37,309 nt of DNA, taken from the NCBI GenBank assembly GCA_002011735.1, contig MTOQ01000016.1:1-37309 (forward strand), read 5' to 3'. Of this stretch, positions 1 to 6,528 are shown piece by piece (the first letter of the stretch is position 1; the number at the start of each line of letters is the position of its first letter). The notes beneath the pieces are model-generated. The model was given only the letters and a program-made list of their open reading frames with translations. It was not told the DNA's origin and searched no databases. Source of the stretch: Nitrospirae bacterium JdFR-81. Lineage in GTDB: Bacteria > Nitrospirota > Thermodesulfovibrionia > UBA6902. The position numbers and the translations under genes are program-made.

Positions 1-36
1 GGCCAAGCCTATAGAGATGTTAAAGGGAATATCTTA

Positions 37-97
37 CGCGGACAATATTTTGATCGAACCAGTAGCCCATTTCGCGGACAGTCAATTTTGATCTAAC
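37..97. repeat. imperfect direct repeat, two copies 36 bp apart
   Basis: Two near-identical stretches begin at 37 and 73. Each starts CGCGGACA and ends TTTTGATC followed by GAAC or TAAC, with a 2-base length difference. The bases between the copies do not match. An open frame on the plus strand runs from the window edge to a stop at 94-96, so this may be the tail of a gene or the end of a mobile element lying to the left. The rest of 1-161 shows no gene apart from the ubiA promoter. Function unknown. Confidence 0.4.
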
Positions 98-126
98 ACG
101 ATCCAGGTATCATGGCCCATCCCATA

Positions 127-155
127 TTGCTTTTAAGCATCCATAAAATTACAAT
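127..155 (+). promoter_or_regulatory. candidate ubiA promoter giving a leaderless mRNA
   Basis: A -35-like TTGCTT (127-132) and a -10-like TACAAT (150-155) are separated by 17 bases. The predicted transcript start falls at about 161-162, which is the A of the ubiA ATG at 162. No Shine-Dalgarno sequence precedes the ATG. The -35 match is weak, so this rests on the -10 box, the spacing and the missing ribosome binding site. Confidence 0.4.
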
Positions 156-161
156 AAATTC

Positions 162-1019
162 ATGTCCATCCTTAAAAAGACCGCTGATTATCTGAGGCTT
201 ATAAAGTTCTCCCATTCTGTCTTTGCCCTTCCGTTTGCGTTCACAGGCGCACTTATTGCAGCAGATGGCATCCCCTCCCTGAGGCAGATATTCTGGATCA
301 CCATGGCGATGGTCGGCGCAAGGTCGGGTGCAATGGGGCTTAACAGGATAATAGACAGGAGGATAGATGCCCTCAATCCAAGGACAAAGGACAGGGAGTT
401 ACCGAGGGGGGTCATCAAGGCATGGGAGGCCATGGTATTTACCTGCCTCTCCCTCGCAATCTTTGTCATCTCTGCGTATCAACTCAACCCCCTCTGCTTT
501 AAATTATCGCCCCTTGCAATCATCGTGCTCTTGGTCTATCCATACACCAAGAGGTTCACCTCCCTGAGCCACCTAATCCTTGGACTTGCACTCGCCCTCG
601 CACCACTTGGCGCATGGATCGCTGTAAGGGGCACGATAGACATGGAGATAATCCCCCTTTCTGTTGCTGTCCTGTTCTGGGTGGCTGGTTTTGATATATT
701 CTATGCGCTACAGGATATAGAGTTTGACAGGAGATACGGCCTGTTCTCCATCCCCAGCAGATTGGGGATTGCCAGGTCTCTGTGGATAGCAAGGGTCTTT
801 CATCTGATCACGGTCATCATGCTCCTCAGCCTTGTGCCTCTCTTCCACCTCAGGGGTCCTTATATCATCGGGGTCCTGATCGCAGTGGCCATCCTGATCT
901 ATGAACACTCCCTTGTGAAGGTAGATGACCTGAGCAGGATAGACATCGCCTTCTTCAATATGAATGGTTACATGAGCCTGACGATCTTTCTCTTCACACT
1001 CTTTAACTATATACTCTGA
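162..1019 (+). CDS. ubiA: UbiA-family prenyltransferase (4-hydroxybenzoate polyprenyltransferase / MqnP-like)
   Basis: A 285-residue integral membrane prenyltransferase that joins a polyprenyl chain to an aromatic ring in quinone synthesis. The first Asp-rich motif is NRIIDRRID (residues 61-69) and the second is DIEFDRR (about 185-191). These bind the Mg-diphosphate of the prenyl donor. About eight or nine hydrophobic helices fill the rest. The N-terminus (LIKFSHSVFALPFAF) is typical of the bacterial branch often found with the futalosine menaquinone pathway, so the substrate could be the MqnP one rather than 4-hydroxybenzoate. No other quinone gene lies nearby to decide. The start at 162 has no Shine-Dalgarno sequence and may be translated from a leaderless mRNA. 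The 3' end overlaps the convergent ndk end by 13 bases. Confidence 0.88.
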   Translation: MSILKKTADYLRLIKFSHSVFALPFAFTGALIAADGIPSLRQIFWITMAMVGARSGAMGLNRIIDRRIDALNPRTKDRELPRGVIKAWEAMVFTCLSLAIFVISAYQLNPLCFKLSPLAIIVLLVYPYTKRFTSLSHLILGLALALAPLGAWIAVRGTIDMEIIPLSVAVLFWVAGFDIFYALQDIEFDRRYGLFSIPSRLGIARSLWIARVFHLITVIMLLSLVPLFHLRGPYIIGVLIAVAILIYEHSLVKVDDLSRIDIAFFNMNGYMSLTIFLFTLFNYIL

Positions 1020-1756
1020 GTGCCCTCCTGTTTCACATTGATGAGATATTTGGCGACCACTGCCTGGAGAGAGGTGGTGGTTGGAGCAGACCTCTGTATC
1101 AGGTGCAGGGCCTCAAGATCAGACTCCCACACGACATCACCAGGGACAAGGAAACACATACTGTCAGGTTCGTGGGTGGTGTAGAGCCTGTCGTCCTTGA
1201 AGTAATAATAGGAATCGCAGATGGCCGTTGGATAGATGCGCATCAGTGGCGGGATATCATTTGGCTTGAACCAGAGCTTGATCTCCCGTTCTGCCTCAGC
1301 AGGTGAGGCAGAGGCATGGATGAGATTGTCCATGCGCTCACCGATCACATTACCCTCCTCGTCCTTCAGCGGAACCACTGTGCCAAGTGAACGGATGCAC
1401 CCTGGCCTCTCCTCCCTTGCGATATGAGGGTTTGTGGGTCCTGCCACCTCCCTGACCTTCTTTATAGCATCAGGGCCCTGATATACAATGGCTATCACCC
1501 TGTGCTTCCACGGCTCGTCAGGATAATGGATGCGTCCCATGATGTAATCCACGAGCGAGGGGAAGAAGACCTTCCCACGGTGTTCGGCATAGTGCTCCTC
1601 GGCAAGCATCCTGCTGACATTAACGATCTTTGTGGCTGCAAACCTCAGGCCTGTATGGAACTCAGAAAGCTGGGACAGGACATAACCTGTCAGTGAGTTT
1701 TTGAGCGCATCAGGCTTGATAAGGACAAGTGTCTGCTCCCTTTCGGTATCCTTCAT
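1007..1756 (-). CDS. ndk: nucleoside-diphosphate kinase, extended form
   Basis: Transfers the gamma-phosphate of ATP to nucleoside diphosphates through a phosphohistidine. The N-terminal KPDALK motif (15-20) and the active-site region NLIHASASPAEAEREI place the catalytic His at residue 147. At 249 residues it is far longer than the usual ~140-150. There are insertions at about 75-86 and 128-142 and a C-terminal extension of about 80 residues (about 165-249) that resembles nothing I recognise. The start has a good AAAGGGGG ribosome binding site. It lies 15 bases downstream of mdh on the same strand, probably in one operon. The kinase core is clear; whether the extended protein is still a general NDK is not certain. 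Confidence 0.85.
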   Translation of the reverse strand: MKDTEREQTLVLIKPDALKNSLTGYVLSQLSEFHTGLRFAATKIVNVSRMLAEEHYAEHRGKVFFPSLVDYIMGRIHYPDEPWKHRVIAIVYQGPDAIKKVREVAGPTNPHIAREERPGCIRSLGTVVPLKDEEGNVIGERMDNLIHASASPAEAEREIKLWFKPNDIPPLMRIYPTAICDSYYYFKDDRLYTTHEPDSMCFLVPGDVVWESDLEALHLIQRSAPTTTSLQAVVAKYLINVKQEGTQSI

Positions 1757-1771
1757 AAATACCCCCTTTCG

Positions 1772-2698
1772 TCAAACCTCTATCTTTGTGATCAAGCTTC
1801 TTACAGCCTCTGCCGATGCCCTGAGCAACCCCTCCTCCTCCCTTGTAAGCTTGATCTCCACTATCTCCCTGACACCCTCACGGGAGAGCCTCACCGGAAC
1901 GCCAAGATACACACCCCTTATACCGTACTCACCATCAAGGTATACAGAGCAGGGGAGTATCTCATCCTTTATCCCGAACACCGCCTCCACCATCTCAACG
2001 ATGGAGGCCGCAGGGGCGTAGTATGCACTCCCTGTCTTGAGGAGGCCCACTATCTCTGCACCTCCATTCCTTGTCCTCTCCACAATCGCCTCCACCCTCT
2101 CCTCGGGGAGGATATCGGTTATACACTTGCCGTCGATCATCGTCAGTCTCGGCAGGGGGACCATCTGATCACCATGACCACCAAGCACAAGGGTCTGGAC
2201 ATCCCTTGGATGGACTCCCAGCTCCTTTGCGATAAAGCTCCTCATCCTTGTTGAGTCAAGCACCCCACCCATGCCTATCACCCTCCTGTGGTGGAAGCCC
2301 GTGACCCTGTGTGAGAGATAGGCCATCGCATCCATCGGATTAGTAACCACGATGACGATGGCATCTGGGGAGGTCCTGGCCACCTCCCTTGATATCCCTT
2401 TAACTATCTCTGCATTTGCCTGCAGGAGGTCATCCCTGCTCATCCCTGGCTTCCTTGCCAGACCAGCGGTTATCACAACAATGTCAGAGCCCCTCGCATC
2501 CTCAAAGCTGTTCGAGCCTTTAACACTCACGGGGGAATTCCAGAGCGGGCAGGCCTCCTGTATATCCAGTGCCTTGCCCTGCGGCAGGCCCTCAACTATG
2601 TCAACGAGCACCACATCTGCAAGCCCCTTTTCAGCTATGAGCTGGGCCGTGGTGCTCCCGACATTACCTGCACCGACTATGGTGATCTTTCTGTCCAT
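1772..2698 (-). CDS. mdh: malate dehydrogenase (LDH-like type)
   Basis: NAD-dependent interconversion of malate and oxaloacetate in the TCA cycle. The Rossmann motif VGAGNVGS lies at residues 8-15. The substrate loop ARKPGMSR carries the arginines typical of malate rather than lactate dehydrogenases, and VTNPMDAM and the catalytic His in GGHGDQMVPL are present. The length of 308 residues matches the LDH-like MDH family. AGGAGGAAAGG precedes the ATG. The gene lies 32 bases downstream of the PIN toxin gene on the same strand, and I see no convincing promoter in the gap, so it may be partly read from the toxin-antitoxin promoter. Confidence 0.95.
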   Translation of the reverse strand: MDRKITIVGAGNVGSTTAQLIAEKGLADVVLVDIVEGLPQGKALDIQEACPLWNSPVSVKGSNSFEDARGSDIVVITAGLARKPGMSRDDLLQANAEIVKGISREVARTSPDAIVIVVTNPMDAMAYLSHRVTGFHHRRVIGMGGVLDSTRMRSFIAKELGVHPRDVQTLVLGGHGDQMVPLPRLTMIDGKCITDILPEERVEAIVERTRNGGAEIVGLLKTGSAYYAPAASIVEMVEAVFGIKDEILPCSVYLDGEYGIRGVYLGVPVRLSREGVREIVEIKLTREEEGLLRASAEAVRSLITKIEV

Positions 2699-2730
2699 TT
2701 ATGCCCTTTCCTCCTGCCCTGTATCGTAAC

Positions 2731-3168
2731 TCAACCCAACTCAGGATATATACCTATCCACTTTATAAATCTGAAATGATTTTTAAGGCCGTTAAAGAGC
2801 CTCTTATCAGCGGTTAGGAAGGACATGCCCCTTGCCTCTGCAAGGGCCACATAAGAGCCATCATATGCGCTTATCCTGTGTCTCGTGGCAATATGAAATA
2901 TCCTCTCCCTCAAAGGGGCCACATCCTCCTTTATGATCTCTATCCCCAGCATCTCACTAATCAGATCCCTTGCCTTCTCCTCTGAAAAACGGGCCACCCT
3001 TGATGCCACAAGACAGGCATTTATTATCTCATATACTATAAGGGAAGGGGCATAAAAGGTCACCTTCCCTCTTGCATAATCACCAATGAGGTCCTGTGCC
3101 TTCCGGTGTCCTTCCTCGTCAAAGAAGTATGCCTTGAGCAGGATGCTCGAATCTATCACTATGTTCAT
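2731..3168 (-). CDS. vapC: PIN-domain toxin, VapC-like ribonuclease
   Basis: A 145-residue PIN-domain protein, predicted Mg-dependent RNase toxin of a type II toxin-antitoxin pair. The acidic residues expected of the PIN site are present: D6 in IDSSIL, E47 in VYEIIN, D103 in AYDGSYVALAE and D121 in TADKRL. The start overlaps the antitoxin stop by 4 bases (ATGA type), the translational coupling usual for such modules. The gene is intact with all catalytic residues, so the toxin should be active. Its RNA target cannot be told from sequence. Confidence 0.88.
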   Translation of the reverse strand: MNIVIDSSILLKAYFFDEEGHRKAQDLIGDYARGKVTFYAPSLIVYEIINACLVASRVARFSEEKARDLISEMLGIEIIKEDVAPLRERIFHIATRHRISAYDGSYVALAEARGMSFLTADKRLFNGLKNHFRFIKWIGIYPELG

Positions 3169-3434
3169 AGCCCCCTCTTCTCAAGTTCCTTTCTGGATAA
3201 GGCATGGATATCCTTTGCCCTGATGCCCGCCTTCTGCATCTCCCTGGAGATCTCGAGCATCCTCAGGTATGTCCTCAGCCTCTTCAGGCCTGTATACTCC
3301 TGATAGGGTAAAATAGCCGCTACAGGGTGCCCCCTCCTTGTGATGATGATCTCCTCTCTCATTGCGATAGATTCTTTAATGAGCTGGGTGAAGTCCTTTT
3401 TCCCCTCAGATATAGTCACATTCTTTGTTCTCAT
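3165..3434 (-). CDS. Phd/YefM-family antitoxin
   Basis: An 89-residue antitoxin. The N-terminal part (about 1-50) matches the Phd/YefM fold: TISEGKKDFTQLIKES, then EEIIITRRGHPVAAILPYQEY. This region usually dimerises and binds the operator. The charged C-terminal part (about 52-89) is the likely toxin-neutralising region. It is the first gene of the module and precedes the PIN toxin. A textbook promoter with a palindrome over its -10 lies just upstream, so autorepression is very likely. The ATG is preceded by AAAGGG. Confidence 0.88.
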   Translation of the reverse strand: MRTKNVTISEGKKDFTQLIKESIAMREEIIITRRGHPVAAILPYQEYTGLKRLRTYLRMLEISREMQKAGIRAKDIHALSRKELEKRGL

Positions 3435-3448
3435 ATAGATACCCTTTG

Positions 3449-3486
3449 TGACTATATAATATAGTCATTATTCCATGGATTGTCAA
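3449..3486 (-). promoter_or_regulatory. toxin-antitoxin promoter with overlapping operator palindrome
   Basis: On the minus strand there is a perfect TTGACA -35 (plus 3481-3486), a 17-base spacer and a TATATT -10 (plus 3458-3463). A perfect inverted repeat, TGACTATAT-T-ATATAGTCA, covers 3449-3467 and contains the -10. A third copy of the half-site (ATATAGTCA on the plus strand, 3410-3418) lies inside the antitoxin coding start. This layout fits autorepression by a Phd-type antitoxin, with the extra half-site allowing cooperative binding. Confidence 0.8.
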
Positions 3487-3555
3487 GTACAGTCGCTGTT
3501 GTATAATCCCCTGGGAGGGCCCTCCTTGATTCATCACCACGGTGAATCTTATAAT
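3480..3555 (+). promoter_or_regulatory. tandem candidate promoters of the cupin operon
   Basis: Promoter 1 is TTGTCA (3480-3485), 16 bases, TATAAT (3502-3507). It shares its -35 region with the divergent toxin-antitoxin promoter. Promoter 2 is TTGATT (3526-3531), 18 bases, TATAAT (3550-3555). It would start transcription at about the cupin ATG (3561), making a leaderless mRNA. An inverted repeat GATTCA...TGAATC (3528-3548) sits between the -35 and -10 of promoter 2, and the palindrome GGAGGGCCCTCC (3514-3525) lies just before it. Both are candidate operators. Confidence 0.5.
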
Positions 3556-3560
3556 CAATT

Positions 3561-4013
3561 ATGCCAGGACGATACTCCTCCTGCGAACTGCCGGTAAAGA
3601 AGACAAGGAGGTCATCCCTCCGCAACAGGCTCTATCCCTTCCAGGGGAATTTTGTATGGAAGGGGATAAGGGTTGAAAGGTATAAACCCTCAGGAGACGA
3701 CTGGTCTGAGATCATAAGGCAGACCATCATAGGCAATCATGGCGAAAGGACCGATTTCGAATTGAGGTATTTCGAGATCAGACCAGGTGGTTATAGCAGT
3801 CTTGAGACCCACAGGCATGAGCATGTGGTTATCGGGATAAGGGGCAGAGGGTGCGTCAGATTGAACAGGAGGGACGTTGAGATCGGCTTTCTGGATGTGC
3901 TTTATATCGCACCCCACACCGTCCACAGGCTATATAACCCGCACAATGAGCCTTTTGGCTTCTTCTGCATCGTGGATTCAAAAAGGGACAGGCCGAGGCC
4001 TGTCAGGAGATAG
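3561..4013 (+). CDS. cupin-domain protein
   Basis: A 150-residue single-domain cupin. Motif 1 is seen in GGYSSLETHRHEHVVIGIRG (the HxH pair and a following His as metal ligands). Motif 2 is in FLDVLYIAPHTVHRLYNP. Residues 1-31 form a basic, Arg/Lys-rich extension before the beta-barrel. A small cupin of this kind could be a metal-dependent enzyme, a sugar or small-molecule binder or a sensor; the sequence does not decide. No Shine-Dalgarno sequence precedes the ATG. The stop lies 6 bases before the DUF763 gene, so the two are almost certainly co-transcribed. An 8-bp inverted repeat with a 2-base centre (3987-4004) lies in the last codons. Confidence 0.8.
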   Translation: MPGRYSSCELPVKKTRRSSLRNRLYPFQGNFVWKGIRVERYKPSGDDWSEIIRQTIIGNHGERTDFELRYFEIRPGGYSSLETHRHEHVVIGIRGRGCVRLNRRDVEIGFLDVLYIAPHTVHRLYNPHNEPFGFFCIVDSKRDRPRPVRR

Positions 4014-4019
4014 GAACCG

Positions 4020-5120
4020 ATGCACCGCACAGGCACAGCAACACTTCCGCTACATTATGGCAGGGCGCCAAGGTGGCTATTTGAGAGGATGAGCCTCCTT
4101 GCGAGGGAGATCGTCATAGCCCTCGTCTCTGAATTCACACCCGAGGAGGTGCTGAAGAGGCTGTCTGATCCATACTGGTTCCAGGCTTTAGGGTGTATCC
4201 TTGGCTTTGACTGGCACTCAAGCGGGCTCACCACCACGGTCACAGGCGCGTTAAAGGAGGGTATCAGGGGGCTTGAAGGAGAGATAGGCCTCTTTATCGC
4301 AGGTGGCAAGGGCACGACATCAAGGAAGACGCCGGAGCAGATCCACCTTATCGGCGAGAGATACTCCATCGAGGCGGATAGACTGATCTATGCAAGCAGG
4401 ATGTCTGCAAAGGTGGACAACTCCGCCGTGCAGGATGGATATCAGCTATATCACCACACCATCTTCTTCACGCGCAATGGCAGGTGGGCAGTGGTCCAGC
4501 AGGGCATGAGTGCATCCACCAGGACTGCAAGACGATACCACTGGATCGGTGAGGGGCTGGAGAGCTTTGTCATCGAGCCCCATAGGGCGGTCTGCTGTGA
4601 TGAAAAGGGCATGACGCTTAATATGGTCGCATCAGAGAGTGAGGGGGCAAGGAACATATCCACGGCCATCGCAAGGGAGAGGCCTGAGAAGGTGATCAGG
4701 GAGATCAAGTCCACGATCAACATGGCCCTTGCAAAGAGACACGGTATAGACCTATCTGACATCAATCCTGAGAGACTGTACACCATATTCCTGAAGACCT
4801 ATGAGCACCAACCACAGGACTTCGAGTCCCTGCTCGGTATAAGCGGTGTCGGGCCAAAGACCATAAGGGCACTGAGCCTCGTCTCTGAATTGATATATGG
4901 AGAACCACCGAGTTACCGCGACCCTGCAAGGTTCAGCTTTGCCCATGGTGGCAAGGATGGAACCCCCTATCCTGTTGACAGGGCCACCTATGACAGGACG
5001 ATAGAGGTCATGCGAAGGGCCATAAACTCCGCAAGGCTGGGGAATCGTGAAAGGATGGATGCAATAAGGAGGCTTTCAAGGTATGAAGATCGTGTTCCTT
5101 GGTGTGGGAGAGGCATGTGA
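4020..5120 (+). CDS. DUF763-family protein with a helix-hairpin-helix motif
   Basis: A 366-residue protein matching DUF763, an uncharacterised family known mainly from archaea and thermophilic bacteria. The family-typical opening GTATLPLHYGRAPRWLF is at residues 4-20. A region rich in conserved Asp/His/Trp follows (FDWHSSG; YQLYHHTIFFTRNGRWAVVQQGM). Near residues 268-293 LLGISGVGPKTIRALSLVSE is a helix-hairpin-helix, the non-specific DNA-binding element of DNA glycosylases and ligases, followed by YGEPPSYRDPARF. This suggests a nucleic-acid role, but the activity is unknown. AGGAG lies 8 bases before the ATG. The last 38 bases overlap the downstream metallo-hydrolase gene in another frame, implying translational coupling. 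Confidence 0.85.
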   Translation: MHRTGTATLPLHYGRAPRWLFERMSLLAREIVIALVSEFTPEEVLKRLSDPYWFQALGCILGFDWHSSGLTTTVTGALKEGIRGLEGEIGLFIAGGKGTTSRKTPEQIHLIGERYSIEADRLIYASRMSAKVDNSAVQDGYQLYHHTIFFTRNGRWAVVQQGMSASTRTARRYHWIGEGLESFVIEPHRAVCCDEKGMTLNMVASESEGARNISTAIARERPEKVIREIKSTINMALAKRHGIDLSDINPERLYTIFLKTYEHQPQDFESLLGISGVGPKTIRALSLVSELIYGEPPSYRDPARFSFAHGGKDGTPYPVDRATYDRTIEVMRRAINSARLGNRERMDAIRRLSRYEDRVPWCGRGM

Positions 5121-5829
5121 TGAGTATCAGCCAAACAATTCACATCTGGTGATATCAGAGACCATACTCCTGCTTGATTGTGGATACACAACACCTCCAC
5201 AGTTATGGAAATACAACCCCGACCCTTCGTTCCTTGATGCGATATACATCACGCACAGACACGCTGACCACTACTTCGGTATCCCCCCGCTCTTTGTGAG
5301 GCTCTGGGAGGAGAGGAGGACCAAGCCCCTCACCATCGTATGCCAGAAGGGGCTAAAGGGCACGATAGAGGAGTTGATAGAATACGGATACAGGGGCCTT
5401 TATGAGAGGCTCACATTCCCTGTGGAATTCCTTGAGATCGAGGAGGAAAGGGAATACAGACTCAATGAGCTCACCATCAAGGCCGCACCAACCGTCCACT
5501 CGGTAAAGAACCTCGCCATCAGGATATCGGATGGGAGGAACACGGTATGCTTCAGTGGCGATGGCAGGTTTAACAGCAGGACAGAGGCCCTGTACAGGGG
5601 TGCTGACCTGCTCATACACGAGGCATACCTGATCGAGGGGCACCACCCGAACCACGCCTGTATAATGGAGCTGGCGGATATGGCCCAGAGGAATGGTATA
5701 GGCTGTCTTGCGCTCACACACCTGCAGAGGGGCATAAGGAGGAGAGAGATAGAGACCATAAGGGCGATGATCGAGAAGAGGGGGCTGAACATCATAATCC
5801 CTGAGGCCCTTGGGGAATACACATTTTAG
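5083..5829 (+). CDS. MBL-fold metallo-hydrolase, RNase Z-like
   Basis: A 248-residue metallo-beta-lactamase-fold hydrolase. The metal site is visible as THRHADH (57-63), TVHSV, the bridging Asp in FSGDGR and the late His in ALTHLQRG. The order, the opening MKIVFLGVGEA with NNSHLVIS, and the section HPNHACIMELADMAQRNG resemble tRNase Z and its relatives. The long flexible exosite arm of true tRNase Z is not evident, so it could instead be another phosphodiesterase of that superfamily. The start lies inside the end of the DUF763 gene, so the two proteins probably act together. Confidence 0.82.
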   Translation: MKIVFLGVGEACDEYQPNNSHLVISETILLLDCGYTTPPQLWKYNPDPSFLDAIYITHRHADHYFGIPPLFVRLWEERRTKPLTIVCQKGLKGTIEELIEYGYRGLYERLTFPVEFLEIEEEREYRLNELTIKAAPTVHSVKNLAIRISDGRNTVCFSGDGRFNSRTEALYRGADLLIHEAYLIEGHHPNHACIMELADMAQRNGIGCLALTHLQRGIRRREIETIRAMIEKRGLNIIIPEALGEYTF

Positions 5830-5850
5830 CTGATCATGCACCATCCCTTT

Positions 5851-5892
5851 ATGATTTAAATCATAGCCTCTTCAGGCCATATAAGGTATCCT
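5851..5892 (+). promoter_or_regulatory. FNR/CRP-family-like operator and promoter of the redox protein gene
   Basis: ATGATTTAAATCAT (5851-5864) is a perfect 14-bp palindrome containing TGAT-N4-ATCA, the core of FNR-type sites (TTGAT-N4-ATCAA). Its centre, 5857.5, is 41.5 bases before a predicted start at 5899. A -10-like TATCCT (5887-5892) is in the correct place for that start. This is the class II activator geometry. No FNR-family gene is in the window, so the regulator is inferred. Confidence 0.5.
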
Positions 5893-5930
5893 CATCATAA
5901 GAGAAAGACCTGTTCAGAAAGGAGGTAGCC

Positions 5931-6401
5931 ATGAGAGAGTTTTGTGGATGTCCTGGCTCAGCCATGCAGGACCTCAGGGATAAGGCCCCAGAGACCCATC
6001 AGGAGACAACCTCAAGGGGCTCTGAGTTGAGGCAGTGGCCTGTCCAGCTCCATCTGATAATGCCAACCGCACCATACTATGAGAATGCGGATGTCATCCT
6101 GACCGCTGACTGCGTTGCCTATGCACTGGGCAACTTCCACAGCGATTATCTCAAGGGCAAATCCATCGCCATAGCATGCCCGAAGCTCGATGATGGTCAG
6201 GATGTCTATGTTGAGAAGGTCACATCATGGATCGATGATGCAAATATCAACAGCCTCACCGTGATGATCATGCAGGTGCCCTGCTGCAGGGGACTTGTAA
6301 ATATTGCAAGACAGGCGGTGGAGGCAGCAAAGAGGAAGATCCCGATAAAGGTCATAGTGGTGGGCATCCAGGGAGATATACTCTCTGAGGAGACCGCCTG
6401 A
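5931..6401 (+). CDS. cysteine-rich redox protein, C-terminal half of the 4Fe-4S protein family with CGCPGS motif
   Basis: A 156-residue protein that I recognise as the C-terminal part of a family usually fused to an N-terminal two-cluster ferredoxin in anaerobes. Conserved features are CGCPGS (5-10), RQWPVQLHLIMPTAPYY (34-50), TADCVAYA, IACPKLDD and VPCCRG. Cysteines are at 5, 7, 61, 83, 118 and 119. The ferredoxin half is absent: the 100 bases upstream encode no Cys-rich stretch, and a strong AGAAAGGAGGT lies just before the ATG, so this is a real stand-alone start. It could bind a cluster or partner with a separate ferredoxin. Its physiological role is not known to me. Confidence 0.75.
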   Translation: MREFCGCPGSAMQDLRDKAPETHQETTSRGSELRQWPVQLHLIMPTAPYYENADVILTADCVAYALGNFHSDYLKGKSIAIACPKLDDGQDVYVEKVTSWIDDANINSLTVMIMQVPCCRGLVNIARQAVEAAKRKIPIKVIVVGIQGDILSEETA

Positions 6402-6445
6402 ACCATCCCCAACAACCCTCCTATCCAGAGGGGCCATGCCCCTTG

Positions 6446-6480
6446 ATATATACCCCTGAAAAGGGGTATATATTTTTTTT
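6446..6480 (+). terminator. rho-independent terminator
   Basis: A perfect 12-bp stem, ATATATACCCCT and AGGGGTATATAT (6446-6457 and 6462-6473), with a GAAA tetraloop is followed by a run of T (6473-6480). It should end transcription of the redox protein gene. The stem is symmetrical but the T run lies only on the plus-strand side, so it acts on plus-strand transcripts. Confidence 0.92.
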
Positions 6481-6485
6481 AATTT

Positions 6486-6494
6486 TGGTATAAT
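6486..6494 (+). promoter_or_regulatory. extended -10 promoter of the AdoMetDC/aminopropyltransferase gene
   Basis: TGGTATAAT is a perfect extended -10 element (TGnTATAAT). It begins six bases after the T run of the preceding terminator. The expected start is near 6501, giving a leader of about 28 bases that ends in the purine-rich ribosome binding site AGGGGGAGG. No good -35 is seen; the -35 position falls within the terminator stem. Confidence 0.6.
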
Positions 6495-6528
6495 ATTAAC
6501 CTCTCAAATCTATCAGGGGAGGGGGAGG

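Noticed and set aside
37-97. CRISPR array at the left edge
   Set aside because: Only two imperfect copies are present, with an internal length difference; no leader or cas gene is seen.
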